Of a stretch of 64,000 bases of DNA, positions 46,380 to 58,036 are shown piece after piece. Made by a program: the position numbers and the translations under genes. Origin of the DNA: Lithospermum erythrorhizon (lineage: Eukaryota > Streptophyta > Magnoliopsida > Boraginales > Boraginaceae); NCBI GenBank assembly GCA_019722365.1, contig JADFUC010002309.1:1-64000 (forward strand), in the 5' to 3' direction. The notes under the pieces are model-generated. The model did not search any database, was not told the origin of the DNA, and worked only from the letters and a program-made list of their open reading frames with translations. The first letter of the stretch is position 1. Each line of letters starts with the position of its first letter.

Positions 46380-47112
46380 CCGCCCGAAAGAGAGAGATCA
46401 ATTTCCTATTGAGGTTATTTAAGTGCGGCACCAATTTCTCTTCAGCGCGTCTGGGATGGAACCGGCGAATTGCGAAGTGCGGACTCGATTCTGAGGGGAG
46501 TTGTTGGACAAGGGAGTTCATCAGACCGAGTGTATCTCCGTGGGGTGCACGGTGTTGTTTGTGAAAAGAGGGCCCGGTTCGATGAGGCTGTGCATTGACT
46601 ATAGGCAGTTGAATAAAGTGACCATTAAGAACCGATACCTATTGCCGGTGACGATTTGTTTGATCAGCTGAAGGATGCCAAGGTGTTCTCGAAGATTGAT
46701 TTGCGGTCTGGTTATCATCAGTTGAGGATCAAAGGGGAGATATTCCGAAATCGGCTTTCCGATCTCGTTATGGACATTATGAGTTTATAGTGATGCCATT
46801 TGGATTGACAAAAATGCACCGGCGGCAACTTTATGGATTTGATGAGCCAGGGTGTTTCGGGAGTATCTGGATGAGTTTGTGGTGGTATTCATTAATGTTG
46901 ATACATTATATTCTAGGAGGAGGAACATGAGAGGCATTTGCGGTGTGTTGAGGACATGAGGAGCCGGCCGCCGGTGTATGCAGAGTTTCCAAATGTGAGT
47001 TACGAGTTGGCGAAAGTGCAAATTCTGGGTCGTATTATTTAAAGAGGGGTATTTGTGTTGAAGTCCATAGAAGGTGGAGGTTGTGAACAATTGGGAGGCG
47101 TACCACGAGTGT
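46380..47112 (+). pseudogene. Gypsy A reverse transcriptase relic, truncated
   Basis: Across frameshifts the translated landmarks are '[12 protein letters not shown]' (46580-46616), '[20 protein letters not shown]' (46674-46733), 'MPFGLT' (46794-46812) and the catalytic box 'VVVFIN', which has Asn where the FIDD box needs its first Asp. 'VVNNWE' marks the end of the thumb (47078-47095). Even apart from frameshifts the changed catalytic residue would inactivate it. Similarity ends abruptly at about 47112. Confidence 0.75.
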
Positions 47113-47584
47113 GGCGAGGTTAGGAGTTGAAAGAATGATGAAGAACTCTGATGAGTGATGAAGAACTCTGTGGGAAGAATGAAACTTGATATGACTACAA
47201 TTGGAAGTAACTTTTAGGTATGTTAAAATGATTAATGAAGAAGTAATGTTGGTGAATCCTATAATATAGCTAGGTGAATATGATTGAGGATCCATGAAGT
47301 ACTATACGGAAGAAGGATGACTAAAGAATACAGAAAGTGATCGGTGTTAATGTCTAACTATTATGGGTAGAAGCTCGTTGTGATAATTGCTTGTCTGATA
47401 GTTACAGAGCAGTGTGAATGTGGAAAGAAATATTGTAATTTTGAAATTTCCAACTAAAGTAGAAACTGAGACTCTAAGAGTGAGAATATGCGGAAAGGTG
47501 GTATTGATGGCTATTTGAGCTAGTAATAAGTTGTGATGAAAAGGGTTATCAAGTAGGTGGTATGAATGATTTGTTGACGTTGTA

Positions 47585-47642
<58 letters not shown>

Positions 47643-47872
47643 GTGTGTGTGTGTGTGTGTGTATTTGTTGGGATTAGGATGTGAGAAATTTGATGTTGAT
47701 GAATGGTAGGCTGCAAATATATGATGATGCTTGAGTGAACACAGAAGTATATTTGCTATTGTGAAATTGATATAATAATAGCTTTATGGTTAAGATGTTA
47801 TGGTATGACATGGTGTTGATATAAATAAAAATGACATGTCTCTTGAGGAGAAAGGTATGATATTGTAGCACG
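47113..47872. other. Spacer with microsatellites between Gypsy A and D
   Basis: No protein similarity. It contains the AT/TG microsatellite and a duplicated 'gatgaagaactctg' near 47136-47171. Probably remains of another repeat. Confidence 0.4.
47587..47662. repeat. Compound (AT)n(TG)n microsatellite
   Basis: An uninterrupted AT run of about 54 bp followed by a TG run of about 21 bp. Likely variable between individuals. Confidence 0.95.
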
Positions 47873-50340
47873 ACCCGCCTAGGTCGCCGCCTATGATTAG
47901 AATCGTCAAGTCTGGCTGAGTCACCAATCGATGGATGACTCAAATTTGAAAAAGACCCATGTTCTTCAAACTAATAAAAACATAACACTCTGTCCCCGAA
48001 AAGAGCAGTTTTAAGAAAATAATCGATGGATGACTCGCTTTAAGCACTGAGCTTGATCACACAAAAAGCGAATCGAAATTTTTGATGCGCTACACATCAA
48101 CTTTGGCGCAAATAAAAATGCCACCCATAGCGAATAAGGTGTAAGATCGAGAAGCTTAGTGAATACTTATCTCGAGTGGAAATTAACCCACACCCACTCG
48201 TAGCATAACATAATAATCGTTAATTTAGCAGAAACATAGATAGATTTCCAGAGTACTACACGATTTAAGGCCATTATAAGATGAAATTATCATTAGCGAG
48301 TTCATGATCATGCGTACAACATAAGGTATACAAATGCCGACTTACGATTATCATAAATTCATAGGCCCATCAATTAAACATGCATAGTCTAGTAAAGAAC
48401 ATACAACCATAATCATGCATCTCAAAGAAGCGATGGCGTAATACCCAAACAAAACCCATGACTCTAAACCCAACCAGTTGGTTTAATACCCAAAATGTGT
48501 GTGTGTATTTGTGTGTTTGTGTGTGATATGTTTGATATGATTTGATTGGTACTACTAAATTCCGCGAATCGTCTTAACTTAGGAAGCTCGTCTGTAAGAA
48601 CTCCAATGTTAAGCGTGTTTGACATGGGGGTAAATTATGGGACTGGGTGACCAATTAGGAAGTTTCTCGGTGAAACGCGTGAGTGAGGACAAAAGCGTGT
48701 TGGAAAGACCCGTGGTGGTTTGTGTGAGGCGGAATCCATAAATCTAATAGCTCAGGCACTTTGTGTGCGGGCAGGCGTTACCAGCTGTCTCTTCGATCCA
48801 GCGACTAAATGACTCGATCAACTCAACAATTCAATCAACTCAACTCAATCGACTGACATTGCAATCCAACTCAGCAGTCAAAGATTTCTTCAACTAAGGC
48901 GCACGTAATCAACCTCGACTGCGGGGAGAAACTTATGCCCATAAGCTAAACATCACACTCGTAACGAGGCAAATACATCACTTTCATGCGAAGTACAAGG
49001 CCACTAAATCACGCTCGTACGAGTACAAGGCCTTATATCACGCTCATACCGAGTACGGGGCCTTAGGCCGGGTAATACAACTCTTCGTACGTCAACAACC
49101 CATAAACAACTCATCTAATGTAAATCCAACCAACAAACATTCTGACCCCAAAATGATCAACACCGCCTTGGAAATCAACTCAACATACACAAACAATCAA
49201 CACAAACATATATAGATAACATGCTCACAATTATCATCAAATTTAATACATTCACGAAAAAGTAAATTAAACTACTCACCTCATTAAGAATATGAAATGC
49301 TGCGCCTAATCAATCAGGTCTTAGTTTCCCGCTCCAGCTGCTTTAATCAAAACATCCATAAAAATACAATTACTCTTTACTACAATCTTAATCATTTAGT
49401 TTCAACAATAATTCCATTTTAGAGGTTTAGGTCAACAACTACTCGACTTAAGGTTTCAATTTAACCATTAACACGTTTTAGTTTTTTATTTTAGCTTCAT
49501 GACAATATTTAATTATCAACTTAACAACTCACGAAATTTGGAAATACTTCTCTGGCGTTTAAGCGTCTAATAAGCAGAAAAGTCCACGACCGCATGACTC
49601 TAATCAATCTGACTTTCTTCTACTGCACTGCAATTCCAGCGCTCTAAAATTTCTAATCAATCAACAATCGATTTCTATTAATTAATCCGTTTCTATGATC
49701 TTTATTCAAAAACTCAAATATTAATCAACTTACAAAATCTATTTCAGCAATACTCTCTTCCAATGAACATCGAAATCAAAACATCTTTAACTTGACTATA
49801 TGAAGGTCCTATAACATAATACAATTCTAAGGAAATTTGGAAAAAAGTCAACTTGGAAAAATTGATTATTATCGGCTTTAACCATCTGATCAAGCTTAGA
49901 TGAGACCTCACATACCGTTTAAAACTCTCGAAACTCAAAATCATAAAAAGTCAAACTTCCGCAACATAAAATATCCAACAAGATTCAACCTTTCTTACCT
50001 TGATGTGTAGAGGATGATGAGGGGAAGATGAAAACCAACTTTTTGTGTCTTGAGCCACAAAGGAATGGAAGAAAAAAAATTAGGGAATGGTGAGGATTGA
50101 CGGCCTTTGGGAAGAAGGGGTGGGTTTTTGTGATAAGAATGAATGATGATAAGGTTGAAGAGATATTTAGAGAATGAGTTAAGTCTCGTTTGGTTGCGGT
50201 GTTATTTTTCTGCTTTTCGGCATAAAATTTTAATGAAAACAATTTCAAATGTGTTATTCCCCGAGACATAAATTACTACTCATCGAATACTAGTCTCGCA
50301 TATCAATTTTATTAAGCTTAGGCGTGACGGAGTTCTTTCA
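47873..50340 (-). repeat. Gypsy LTR D, reverse orientation
   Basis: Read on the minus strand it starts tgaaagaactccgtcacg just after a 'aaaatttttattag' tract. It runs through 'gagactagtattcgatgagtagtaatttatgtc', shared in pieces with LTR B, and includes the 'gtgtgggttaatttcca' and 'cattattcgctatgggtggc' region. It ends gtcgtgctaca at 47873. Length 2468 bp is close to the B LTRs (about 2.5 kb). Confidence 0.75.
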
Positions 50341-50792
50341 TCTGCCCGCTAATAAAAATTTTGTCTAAAATTTTTTTCAACTCAACAAACACGGAAAGAC
50401 CATATAATGCAGCGATCATACAAACATGTGAAATAAAGCAACTCTGACAAATTGCGTCCCTCTGCTTTGAAAAGTTGCGGTTAACGGCTCCTCGTGTCAC
50501 CTCTCGGCGAGTTGATTCCTCCACATGACACTTTCATCGAGTCACCGCCTTTTCCTCAATGCTCGTTTCCTTCCGATCAAAAGAATTCTCACCGAACACC
50601 CTCAAAATGTAAGAGATCTCCTCGAAGTTCCAGTATCGAGCTAGGAGAATGTGGGAATTTCGTCCGAATAATATAACCTTCGGCAGAACACATCGAATAC
50701 ATTATGAATTCTATCAAATCCGGGAAGCTGACTCCAATCGATAAGCTAAGGATCAGCTGCCATGGCTACCAAGCGGTCGATGTAAGCCCCAG
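50341..50792 (-). pseudogene. Gypsy D integrase 3' end and polypurine tract
   Basis: On the minus strand, 'cgaggagccgttaaccgcaac' type sequence near 50470-50490 matches the end of the element B pol at 57885-57905. It is followed by the same 'tatggtctttccgtg.ttgttgagttgaaa' untranslated stretch before the LTR. The rest of element D is missing: the sequence is cut at 50793 where LTR B begins. Confidence 0.65.
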
Positions 50793-53308
50793 GAAATAAC
50801 CCGTTACGCTGGCGATTAAATTATATTCTATATATATGTAAGTTGGTGGTGGGACAGGAGATAAGTATCCAATAATTTAGGAATAATATCGATATCACAG
50901 AGACTAGTATTAGATGAGTAGTAATTTATGTCACGGAAATGTACATTTTGAAATCATTGTCATTGAGTATTATGCCAAAAGGTGGAGAAATAACACCGCG
51001 AACCAAGCGGGATAAACACGATTCTAGAAATATCTCCCTGACCCCTCCATCCACTAATTACCGTCATCGTCACATCTCGCCCCACCCTTTTCTCTCAGAG
51101 GGCCGAACATCACCATTCGCCCCGCCACGGAATTTTTTCTTCAAAATTTCACCCCGTTCACTTTTGCAATTTCGAACCTGAAAAAGTTAGTTTTATCTTC
51201 CCACAATCATCCTCTACTAGCATCAAGGTAGAAAGGTTAGATCTTGTTGGATATTTCATAAGTTATGGAAGTTTGACTTTGTTGACACTTTATGATTTTA
51301 GTTTGAGAGTTATAAATGTTATAGAGGTCTTATCTAAAATTTGGGATTATGTGGTTAGAAGTGATGATAATGATTTTGGGGTTGAAATGTATTGAATGGG
51401 ATGAATTGACTTTTTAGGTTGACTTTTCATTCCTTTAAATTGTATTATGATGTTATGGGACCTTAATATAGTTGTTTTAAAGTATGAGTTGTGATTTTGA
51501 TGTTTGATTGGAAGAGAGAGTATGTTGAGGTAGAATTTGAAAGTTGATTAATATTTGAGTTTTGATTAAAGGTTAGAAATGGATTAATTAGTTGGGGAGT
51601 GTTGTTGGATTGATTGAAATTATTTAGAGTATTGGAATTGGGGTAGAGGGAGGGTAGAGATTGATTTGGTGTTAGGGGTGTCGGGAGTTTTGTCGTTTTT
51701 ATTAGTCGTTTAACACGTAATAATATTTCCACCTAGAGTTATTAAGTTGATAATTAAAATATTGTTGCGAGTTGGAAAATAAAAACTAAAAACGTGTTAG
51801 GGTTAAGTTGAAACCTTAAGTTGAGTAGTTATGACCTAAACACAAAATGGGAATTGTTAAGTGGCAACTAAAATGGGATTAAGATTATAGTAAGTAGTAA
51901 TTGTATTTTTGGGATGTTGTGATTAGGCGTGGAGCGTGAGGCTTGACAACTTTGGATTGATTAGCGAGATGTTTCATATTGTTAGCGAGGTGAGTATTTA
52001 ACTGGCGGTGTAAGATAATTTACTTTCTTGTGAATGTGTTGACTTTGGTGATAATTACAGCCAGGCATGTTATCTATATATGGTTGTGTTGATTGTTTGT
52101 GCCTTAGAGTTGAGTTGATTCTGTTGTGTTGATCATTTTGAGGGTCGAGGATGTTTGTTGGTTGGATTGACTTTAGATGATTTGTTTATGGGTTGTTAGC
52201 GTATGATGGGTTATTACCCGGTTTAGTGGCACTTGTACTTGGGTATGAGCATGATGTCTTGGCCTTGTACTTCGAGGAATAGGTGTGATGTCTATTTGTC
52301 TCGTTCTGAGATGTGATGTTTAGTTTATGTCGACGGACATAAGTTTTTTTCTGCAGGTTGAGGTTGATTACAGGCGCCTTAGTTGTAGAAATCCGGTTCA
52401 TGTTGAGTTGATTGCATTGTTGAGTTGTTGAGTTGATCATGTTGAGTTGATTGAGTTGTTGAGTTGATTGAGTTGAGTTGTTGAGTTGATATTGTTGAGT
52501 TCATTGAGTTGTTTAGCTGTGGGATTGAGATGTACTAGTGTTGTTGGTAGAGATGTGATCTTATTTGGGCCTTGTTGCCACTGTTTCTTTGAGATGCATG
52601 ATTATGGTTGTATGTTCTTTAGTAGGCCAATGGTATTTGATTGGGCTATAAATTTATGATAGTTGTAATGTCGGTATTAGTATACTTTTATGATGACATG
52701 ATTATGAACATTAATGATATTTTCAATTTATAATGGCCTTAGATAAATTAGCCAAATCTTTCAAAGAAATCTATCTATGTTTCTACTAAATTACTTGAGT
52801 TATTATATTATTATTGTGCGAATGGGTGTGGGTTAATTTCACTCTTTGAGATGAGTACTCACTAAGCTTCGCGAACTACATACATTAAGCTATGGGCGGC
52901 ATTTTTATTTGTGCTAGGTTGACAAGTGGTGCATCGGCGTTTCTTATTCGTTCGTGTGATCGGGTTTGAGTGCTTAGGTGAAAGCGGGTGGTTGTAGATC
53001 CTCGCGTACTTCTTTTGTTGTTTTGGTTGTAGTTTGGAATGTATATTGTTTATTTTGAGATTTGTTGTCTCTGGTTGTCGTTTTGTACTTTAGCGGTTGT
53101 TGTATATATGGTTTGTGTTGTGTGGTTAAAAAATACCACGATGGATTAATTTAAAGCCCCATTCATACCGTATGTATGTTATGTTATTGGGTTATTTAAA
53201 AGCAGGTGAATTCTTTTCAAATTGAGCAATCCGTCGATTTGGTGACTACAGTATCGAGGACTTGGGCGATTCTAACCTCGAGGTGGCGACTGGGGCGAAT
53301 TCGTTATA
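50793..53308 (+). repeat. 5' LTR of Gypsy element B
   Basis: It aligns with 58037-60515 along its full length. Shared words include 'attaaattatat', 'gagactagt', 'ggaccttaatatagttgtttt', 'gagatgcatgattatggttg' and 'gtgcatcggcg'. The first base pair tg is degraded to gg here. Confidence 0.8.
52395..52510 (+). repeat. Tandem gttgagttgatt array in LTR B
   Basis: Repeats of 'gttgagttgattgagtt' units of about 12-17 bp. The 3' LTR has the same array at about 59600-59745 with a different number of units. Confidence 0.8.
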
Positions 53309-53310
53309 AT

Positions 53311-53329
53311 TTGGTATCGAGCCTAGGTT
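53311..53329 (+). other. Primer binding site of Gypsy element B
   Basis: ttggtatcgagcctaggtt just after the 5' LTR; a variant of the tRNA-iMet complement tggtatcagagc. Confidence 0.7.
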
Positions 53330-53452
53330 CCGTATCTTGCATTGAGGGTGTCGTGTGGTTGTACAAGTCTAAGTTGGTCGAGGTTAGTGATATTTGAGTT
53401 TTTTTGGCTGAGTGCAGATCTTTTACATCATTTTTCCACTAGGCATTGAGGA

Positions 53453-54670
53453 TGCCACCGAGGGGTAGATAAAGGTTAGAGCGACACGTGCCATGAGGGG
53501 TGATAAGTGGCGCCGAGAGGTGGCCGGCGTGTTGGTCGGGTGTGGGCGGATGAGCCCCGGTGTGGAACGGCGAGGGGTTACGGAGGACATCCGCGGCCCG
53601 AGTTGATCCTGTTGTTGAGGATGAGGTAGAGGTAGGAGAGGATCGATACGCTACGGTAGCACCACATCATGGTGAATTTAGAGTAAGCTCTTTGATCATT
53701 TTTACGAGGAGATCCCCGAAATTCTTGAGTTGGTACACCCATTGAGGCGATTGAGTTCATTAGAGACATGGAGACTATATTCGAGCCGATGGGCATAGGG
53801 TGAGCGAGGGGTCGGGTTAACTCTTATAGACTTAAAGCAGGGTGCTTATGTTGGTCAAATGTTGTGACGTCTTTGATTGCTAGAGGAAGGACCTTGTGTC
53901 TTGGGAGGGCTTTGTAGAGCTGTTCGGAGAACTCTTTGTCTAGTACCCGTATATTTGTATGGAGAGATTTGATCTGTTGACTTAGGGTATTATATACATT
54001 GAGGGTATGAAGACGATTCATTAAGTTGTGTCGCTAACTTCGAGAGGTGCATCGGCGAAGCTAAGAAGATTGAGAGATTTCGTGATGGGTTGAGTTGGGA
54101 GATCTCTGGCGGTATCATTGATGACGCCCATTAGTTTTCATGAGTTGAGGAATCTTTGCGGTGAAGGTCGAGATCGGATAGGCGAGCTGAGCCTGCAGGA
54201 GGCCGAAGAGGGGCGACATGAGTCAGTTGAACTGTGGGCTTCTGGTTGGAGATCTCGGGAGGAGGATGGTCCAACAGGCTCGTCCAAATCGAAGATCGTT
54301 TAGTGCTGTTGTTGGCCGAGTTATTCAGCGGTTCATACACACCGTGTATGCTGCTAGATCCGATTGGATATCGAGAAGCATCGGCTGAGTTCGTCTTGTC
54401 GGATGTTTCCGTTGTATTGAGGCTTGGTCATAAGATACAATATTGTCGGGAGAGAGAGGATCATCTCCGTTGTCGGCTTGACACGGACATCTTGCTTGAG
54501 GGTTTGTCATGACCCGTGGGGAGTGGGTCGATATTAGAGGGTGAAGTGGACTGCTTTGGAGGCCTTAGAGGTCAATTAGAGTTGGAGGATGCCGGGGAGG
54601 CCTTGGCAGTAGCGATCAGTGGTCTTTGGAAGGCCGGGCCAAATGGGTCATTCGGCCGGAGGCAGGGATC
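53453..54670 (+). pseudogene. Gypsy B gag relic
   Basis: The ATG at 53453 opens MPPRG, then a stop. Later pieces retain gag landmarks: 'AKKIERFRDGLSWEIS' (about 54061-54108) and a degraded knuckle CRE..DH..C (about 54450-54480). Stops and frameshifts throughout. Confidence 0.65.
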
Positions 54671-54849
54671 TTTCCTAGAGTAGTAGCCAGGTACCTTATT
54701 ATGATTTGATTACATTTAGGGTGCTTTTGATTAATTTCTTCGTTAATTATTTTCCCGAGTTTTTGTTGATGGTTTACCTTTATATCGAGTCTTTACTTGG
54801 TAAAACATTATCATGACACCGGTAGGGAGGAATTACATTCAGGTTAGAT

Positions 54850-55110
54850 CGTCCATAGAGATTGTCCTTTGAGTGTGAATGATCGGTGCAAGTTGTGGAC
54901 TACTTCCGTTTGAGTTAGTAGAATTTGATCTTATTTTGGGTATGGACTGGTTGGGGAGACATCACGCTAATATTGGCCCCTTTCTGTAAGGAGATGCTTT
55001 GCGAGTCGGGTAGGCCAGGATATTACGTTTGTGGGAGTTAGGAAGATCTTACCTTCGAATTTGATTTCGACAACTTGAGGCCAAGTTGATGAAGAAAGGT
55101 TGTGGTGGGT
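54850..55110 (+). pseudogene. Gypsy B protease relic
   Basis: 'CPLSVNDR', then 'LVEFDLILGMDWLGRHHANIG' in pieces (54915-54975) identify the retropepsin C-terminal half. The frame is broken before and after. Confidence 0.6.
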
Positions 55111-55239
55111 TTCAGTGGTGGGCGACTTGGAGAAAGGGAAGCGGATTGGAGGATGTTCGTGTTGTCAAGTGAGTATGTTGATGTTTTCGAGGATCTACCG
55201 GGGGTTACCGCCCGGCCGAGGAAGTTGAGCTTCGATTGA

Positions 55240-56440
55240 GGTAGGTCGGTACCCCTTATTCTATTGCTCACGTATATAGAGCCAAGCTCGGTAGAGTTGA
55301 AGTTGAAGACTCAGTTGCGAGCCCCATTTGATAAGGGGTTAAATCGAGCAGTACTTTCCTAAATGGTGTGCATAGAGTTCTATTTGTGAAGGAGAAGGAT
55401 AGCACGTTGAGTTGTGTAGACTTCTGAGGCAGTTGAATAAGGTGACTATGAAGAACAAGTATCCATTGCCGGGGATAGTGATCTGTCGACACGGTAGGGG
55501 ATGCTAAAGGTGTTTTGGTATTTGAGATCGGTTATCGCGATTGAGATCGAGAAGGGGAACGATACGAAATCAGCACCGATACGGATATGGAGCAGCTACG
55601 AGTTTATAGGTGATTGCTAATGCACGGCGTCATTTATGGATTTAATGAATCGGGTATTCCGGGAATTCTTGGATAAGTTCGTGATTGTGTTCATTGATGA
55701 CATTCTGATCTATTCGAGTGGTGAGGAGGAACACGAGAGACACTTGAGGGTTGTGTTGGAGGTATTGAAGCGACATAACTTCTACGCAGGATTCACTGAT
55801 TTGAATTACGGTTGGCTTGAGTCTGATTCTTGGGCCACCATGTTGTATCAGGCGAAGGTATTTGTGTGGATCCCCAGAAGGTGGAGGCTGTGAATAATTG
55901 GGAGCGACCCACGAGTGTGACAGAAGTGAGGAGTTTCTTGGGTTTGGCTGGTTATTACAGGAGGTTTATCAGGGACTTCTCGTTGATTGCGACTCCGATG
56001 ACCAAGTTGACCAGGAAGGGTGTTCCCTTTATTTGGGATGAGGATTGTGAGAGGCTGTTCGAGAGTTGAAGGCGAGGCGACTCTTGTACGGTTTTGGCCT
56101 TATCGTCTAGGTGTGTCTCGAGTTGCGTGATATACAACGATGGGAGGTATGCTTCTCGGTGAAGAACATGAGAGGAATTACCCGACTTCATGTGATCTTG
56201 AGTTAGCGGCAGTTGTCTTTAAAATTTGATAATTGGAGGCATTAATTGTATGGGGTTAGATACAATTTTACCAATCATAAAAGTTTGAAGTACCTCCCGG
56301 CGTAAAGAGACTGAATGCGAGGCAGAGAGAGGAGATGGATGGGTTTATCGGCCGAATACGATGTGACTATTGAGTACCGCCCGGGGAAGGCGAATGTTGC
56401 TTGGATGCTTTGAGTAGGAATATTTGTAGCGTGGTGATTT
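55240..56440 (+). pseudogene. Gypsy B reverse transcriptase and RNase H relic
   Basis: The best preserved piece (55636-55893) has 'MDLMNRVFREFLDKFVIVFI' followed by DDILIYS, so the FIDD catalytic box is intact. A frameshift near 55800 leads into '[20 protein letters not shown]' and '[15 protein letters not shown]' (55860-55975), the thumb and connection. RNase H debris with 'LELAAVVFKI' follows (about 56199-56228), then 'DALSRN' near 56405-56423. Upstream RT parts are shifted several times. Confidence 0.8.
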
Positions 56441-56689
56441 GATGGCTGTGTGAAAGTTAGGCTGTACTCTTTGATCGAATCTTGGGCTTCAACAAAAGAT
56501 GAGAACTTATATAAACAATAAATTAAAGAGGTGAAGAGTGGGAGGTAGATCGGTTCGTGGTTGATGATAGTGGAGTTTTGAGGAAAGAAGTGAAGAGTGG
56601 GTAGTCGGTTCGCGGTTGATGATAGTGGAGTTTTGAGGATGAATGGAAGGTGGTGGTGTTGTATTATGAGGGAGTTGAAGAAGGAAAAT

Positions 56690-57930
56690 TTGTATGAGGC
56701 TCATAATGCTCACTTATGAACCAATGCATCCGAGGTAGTACAAGATGTATTAAGGACTTGAGGTTGGTTTATTGGTGTCACAGGATGAAGAGATTGCGAA
56801 TTTTGTGGCGAGGTGTTTGGTTTGTCAGCAGGTGAAGATTGAGCATAGACACCCTGCAGGTTTGTTACAGCCACTTCCGATTCCTGAATGGACGTGGGAG
56901 AACATCACCATGGATTTCTTATTTGGACTTCCTAGATCGTCCTTGGCGGAATGATGAAGTTGGTCGTGGGCCGATTTTTAAATGCCTTCCGACACTGCCG
57001 ATTAAATCGACTAATGGACTTTGAGAGGCTAAGCCGAGCGATATGTTGTCGGTGTGGTGCATGGGGTTCGGTGTCGATTATACTGCAGCTTACGTGATAC
57101 GAGGTTTACTTTCAAATTTTTGAGAGGTTTGGAGGCGTTGGGGACCAAAGTTGATTTGAGTACATCTTTCCATCCCCAGACAGATGGGCAATCAGAGAGG
57201 ACGATCCAGACTTTGGAGGATATGCTTCGAGCGTGTGTTCTGAGTTTCTCAGGGAGTTGGGATGATGAGTTGCCTAAGATGGAGTTCGCGTATAATAATA
57301 GTTTTCATGCTAGTATCGAGATGGCACCATTTGAGGCGTTATATGGGGCAGTTTGAACCAATTTGTTGAATGAAGTGGGAGAGAAGGCGGTTTAAGGCTC
57401 CGAGGTTAGTGAAAGGTTAGTGGAGAGGATCAGTTGTCTGACAACACCTAGAAGCATTGTGAAAGAAGAAGAAATATGCTGATCGTCTCGAGTGTATTTA
57501 TGTTTCGAAGTTGGTGTCGGGTATTTTCGGTATCTCCAGGGGAATGGGGTACTTAGCGGTTTGGAAGAAAAAAGTTGAGTCCCGTTACATCGGACCGTTT
57601 GAGATTTTGGTGAAATTAAGGATAAGTAACATATTGTTTGGCTTTCACATGGGTTTGGATAGAATTCGCTTAATGTATTCCATGTCTTGCTTGAGGAAGT
57701 ATAATCGGATGAGTCCGCGTTCTTGGCTTTCGATACCCGGTGGAACGAGGAATATCTCGCCTTTGAGGAGAAGCCGTTGAGGATTCACGATCGGGAAGGA
57801 AGGTATTGAGAAACAATTATTGGCCTTGGTGAAAGTGTTGTGAAGGAATCGGCGTGTTGAGGAAGCGACATGGGAGGCATGACATGAGGAGCCGTTACCG
57901 CAACTTTTGTGCGAGCGTGGTGTTGTTGTG
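56690..57930 (+). pseudogene. Gypsy B integrase relic
   Basis: The zinc-binding part reads FVARCLVCQQVK (56797-56835). It is followed by 'PEWTWENITMDFLFGLP', holding the first catalytic Asp (about 56885-56935). The core then continues in pieces. 'STSFHPQTDGQSERTIQTLE' (57157-57216) contains the catalytic Glu, followed by AYNNSFHASIEMAPFEALYG. The GPF module is YIGPFEIL near 57586-57609. The tail at 57830-57900 ('VEEATWE' and 'EPLPQLL' equivalents) ends the pol gene before an untranslated stretch and the 3' LTR. The second catalytic Asp segment is damaged. Confidence 0.8.
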
Positions 57931-58036
57931 ATTGTTTTGTTTCACATGTTGTATGATTGCGTGTTGCATTATGTGGTCTTTCCGTGGTTGTTGAGTTGAA
58001 AAATTTCGAGGGCGAAATTTTTATTAGATAGGTAGA

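Larger units (their letters stand above)
42221..47112 (+). mobile_element. Gypsy element A, 3'-truncated (Del/Tekay-like)
   Basis: It contains a 5' LTR, primer binding site, gag with zinc knuckles, protease and RT, then similarity stops in the RT thumb region at about 47112. RNase H, integrase and the 3' LTR are absent. RT motifs are close to elements B and E, so all three probably belong to one lineage. The lineage call rests on long LTRs, the tRNA-iMet-like binding site and pol motifs. It is not a tree-based assignment. Confidence 0.7.
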
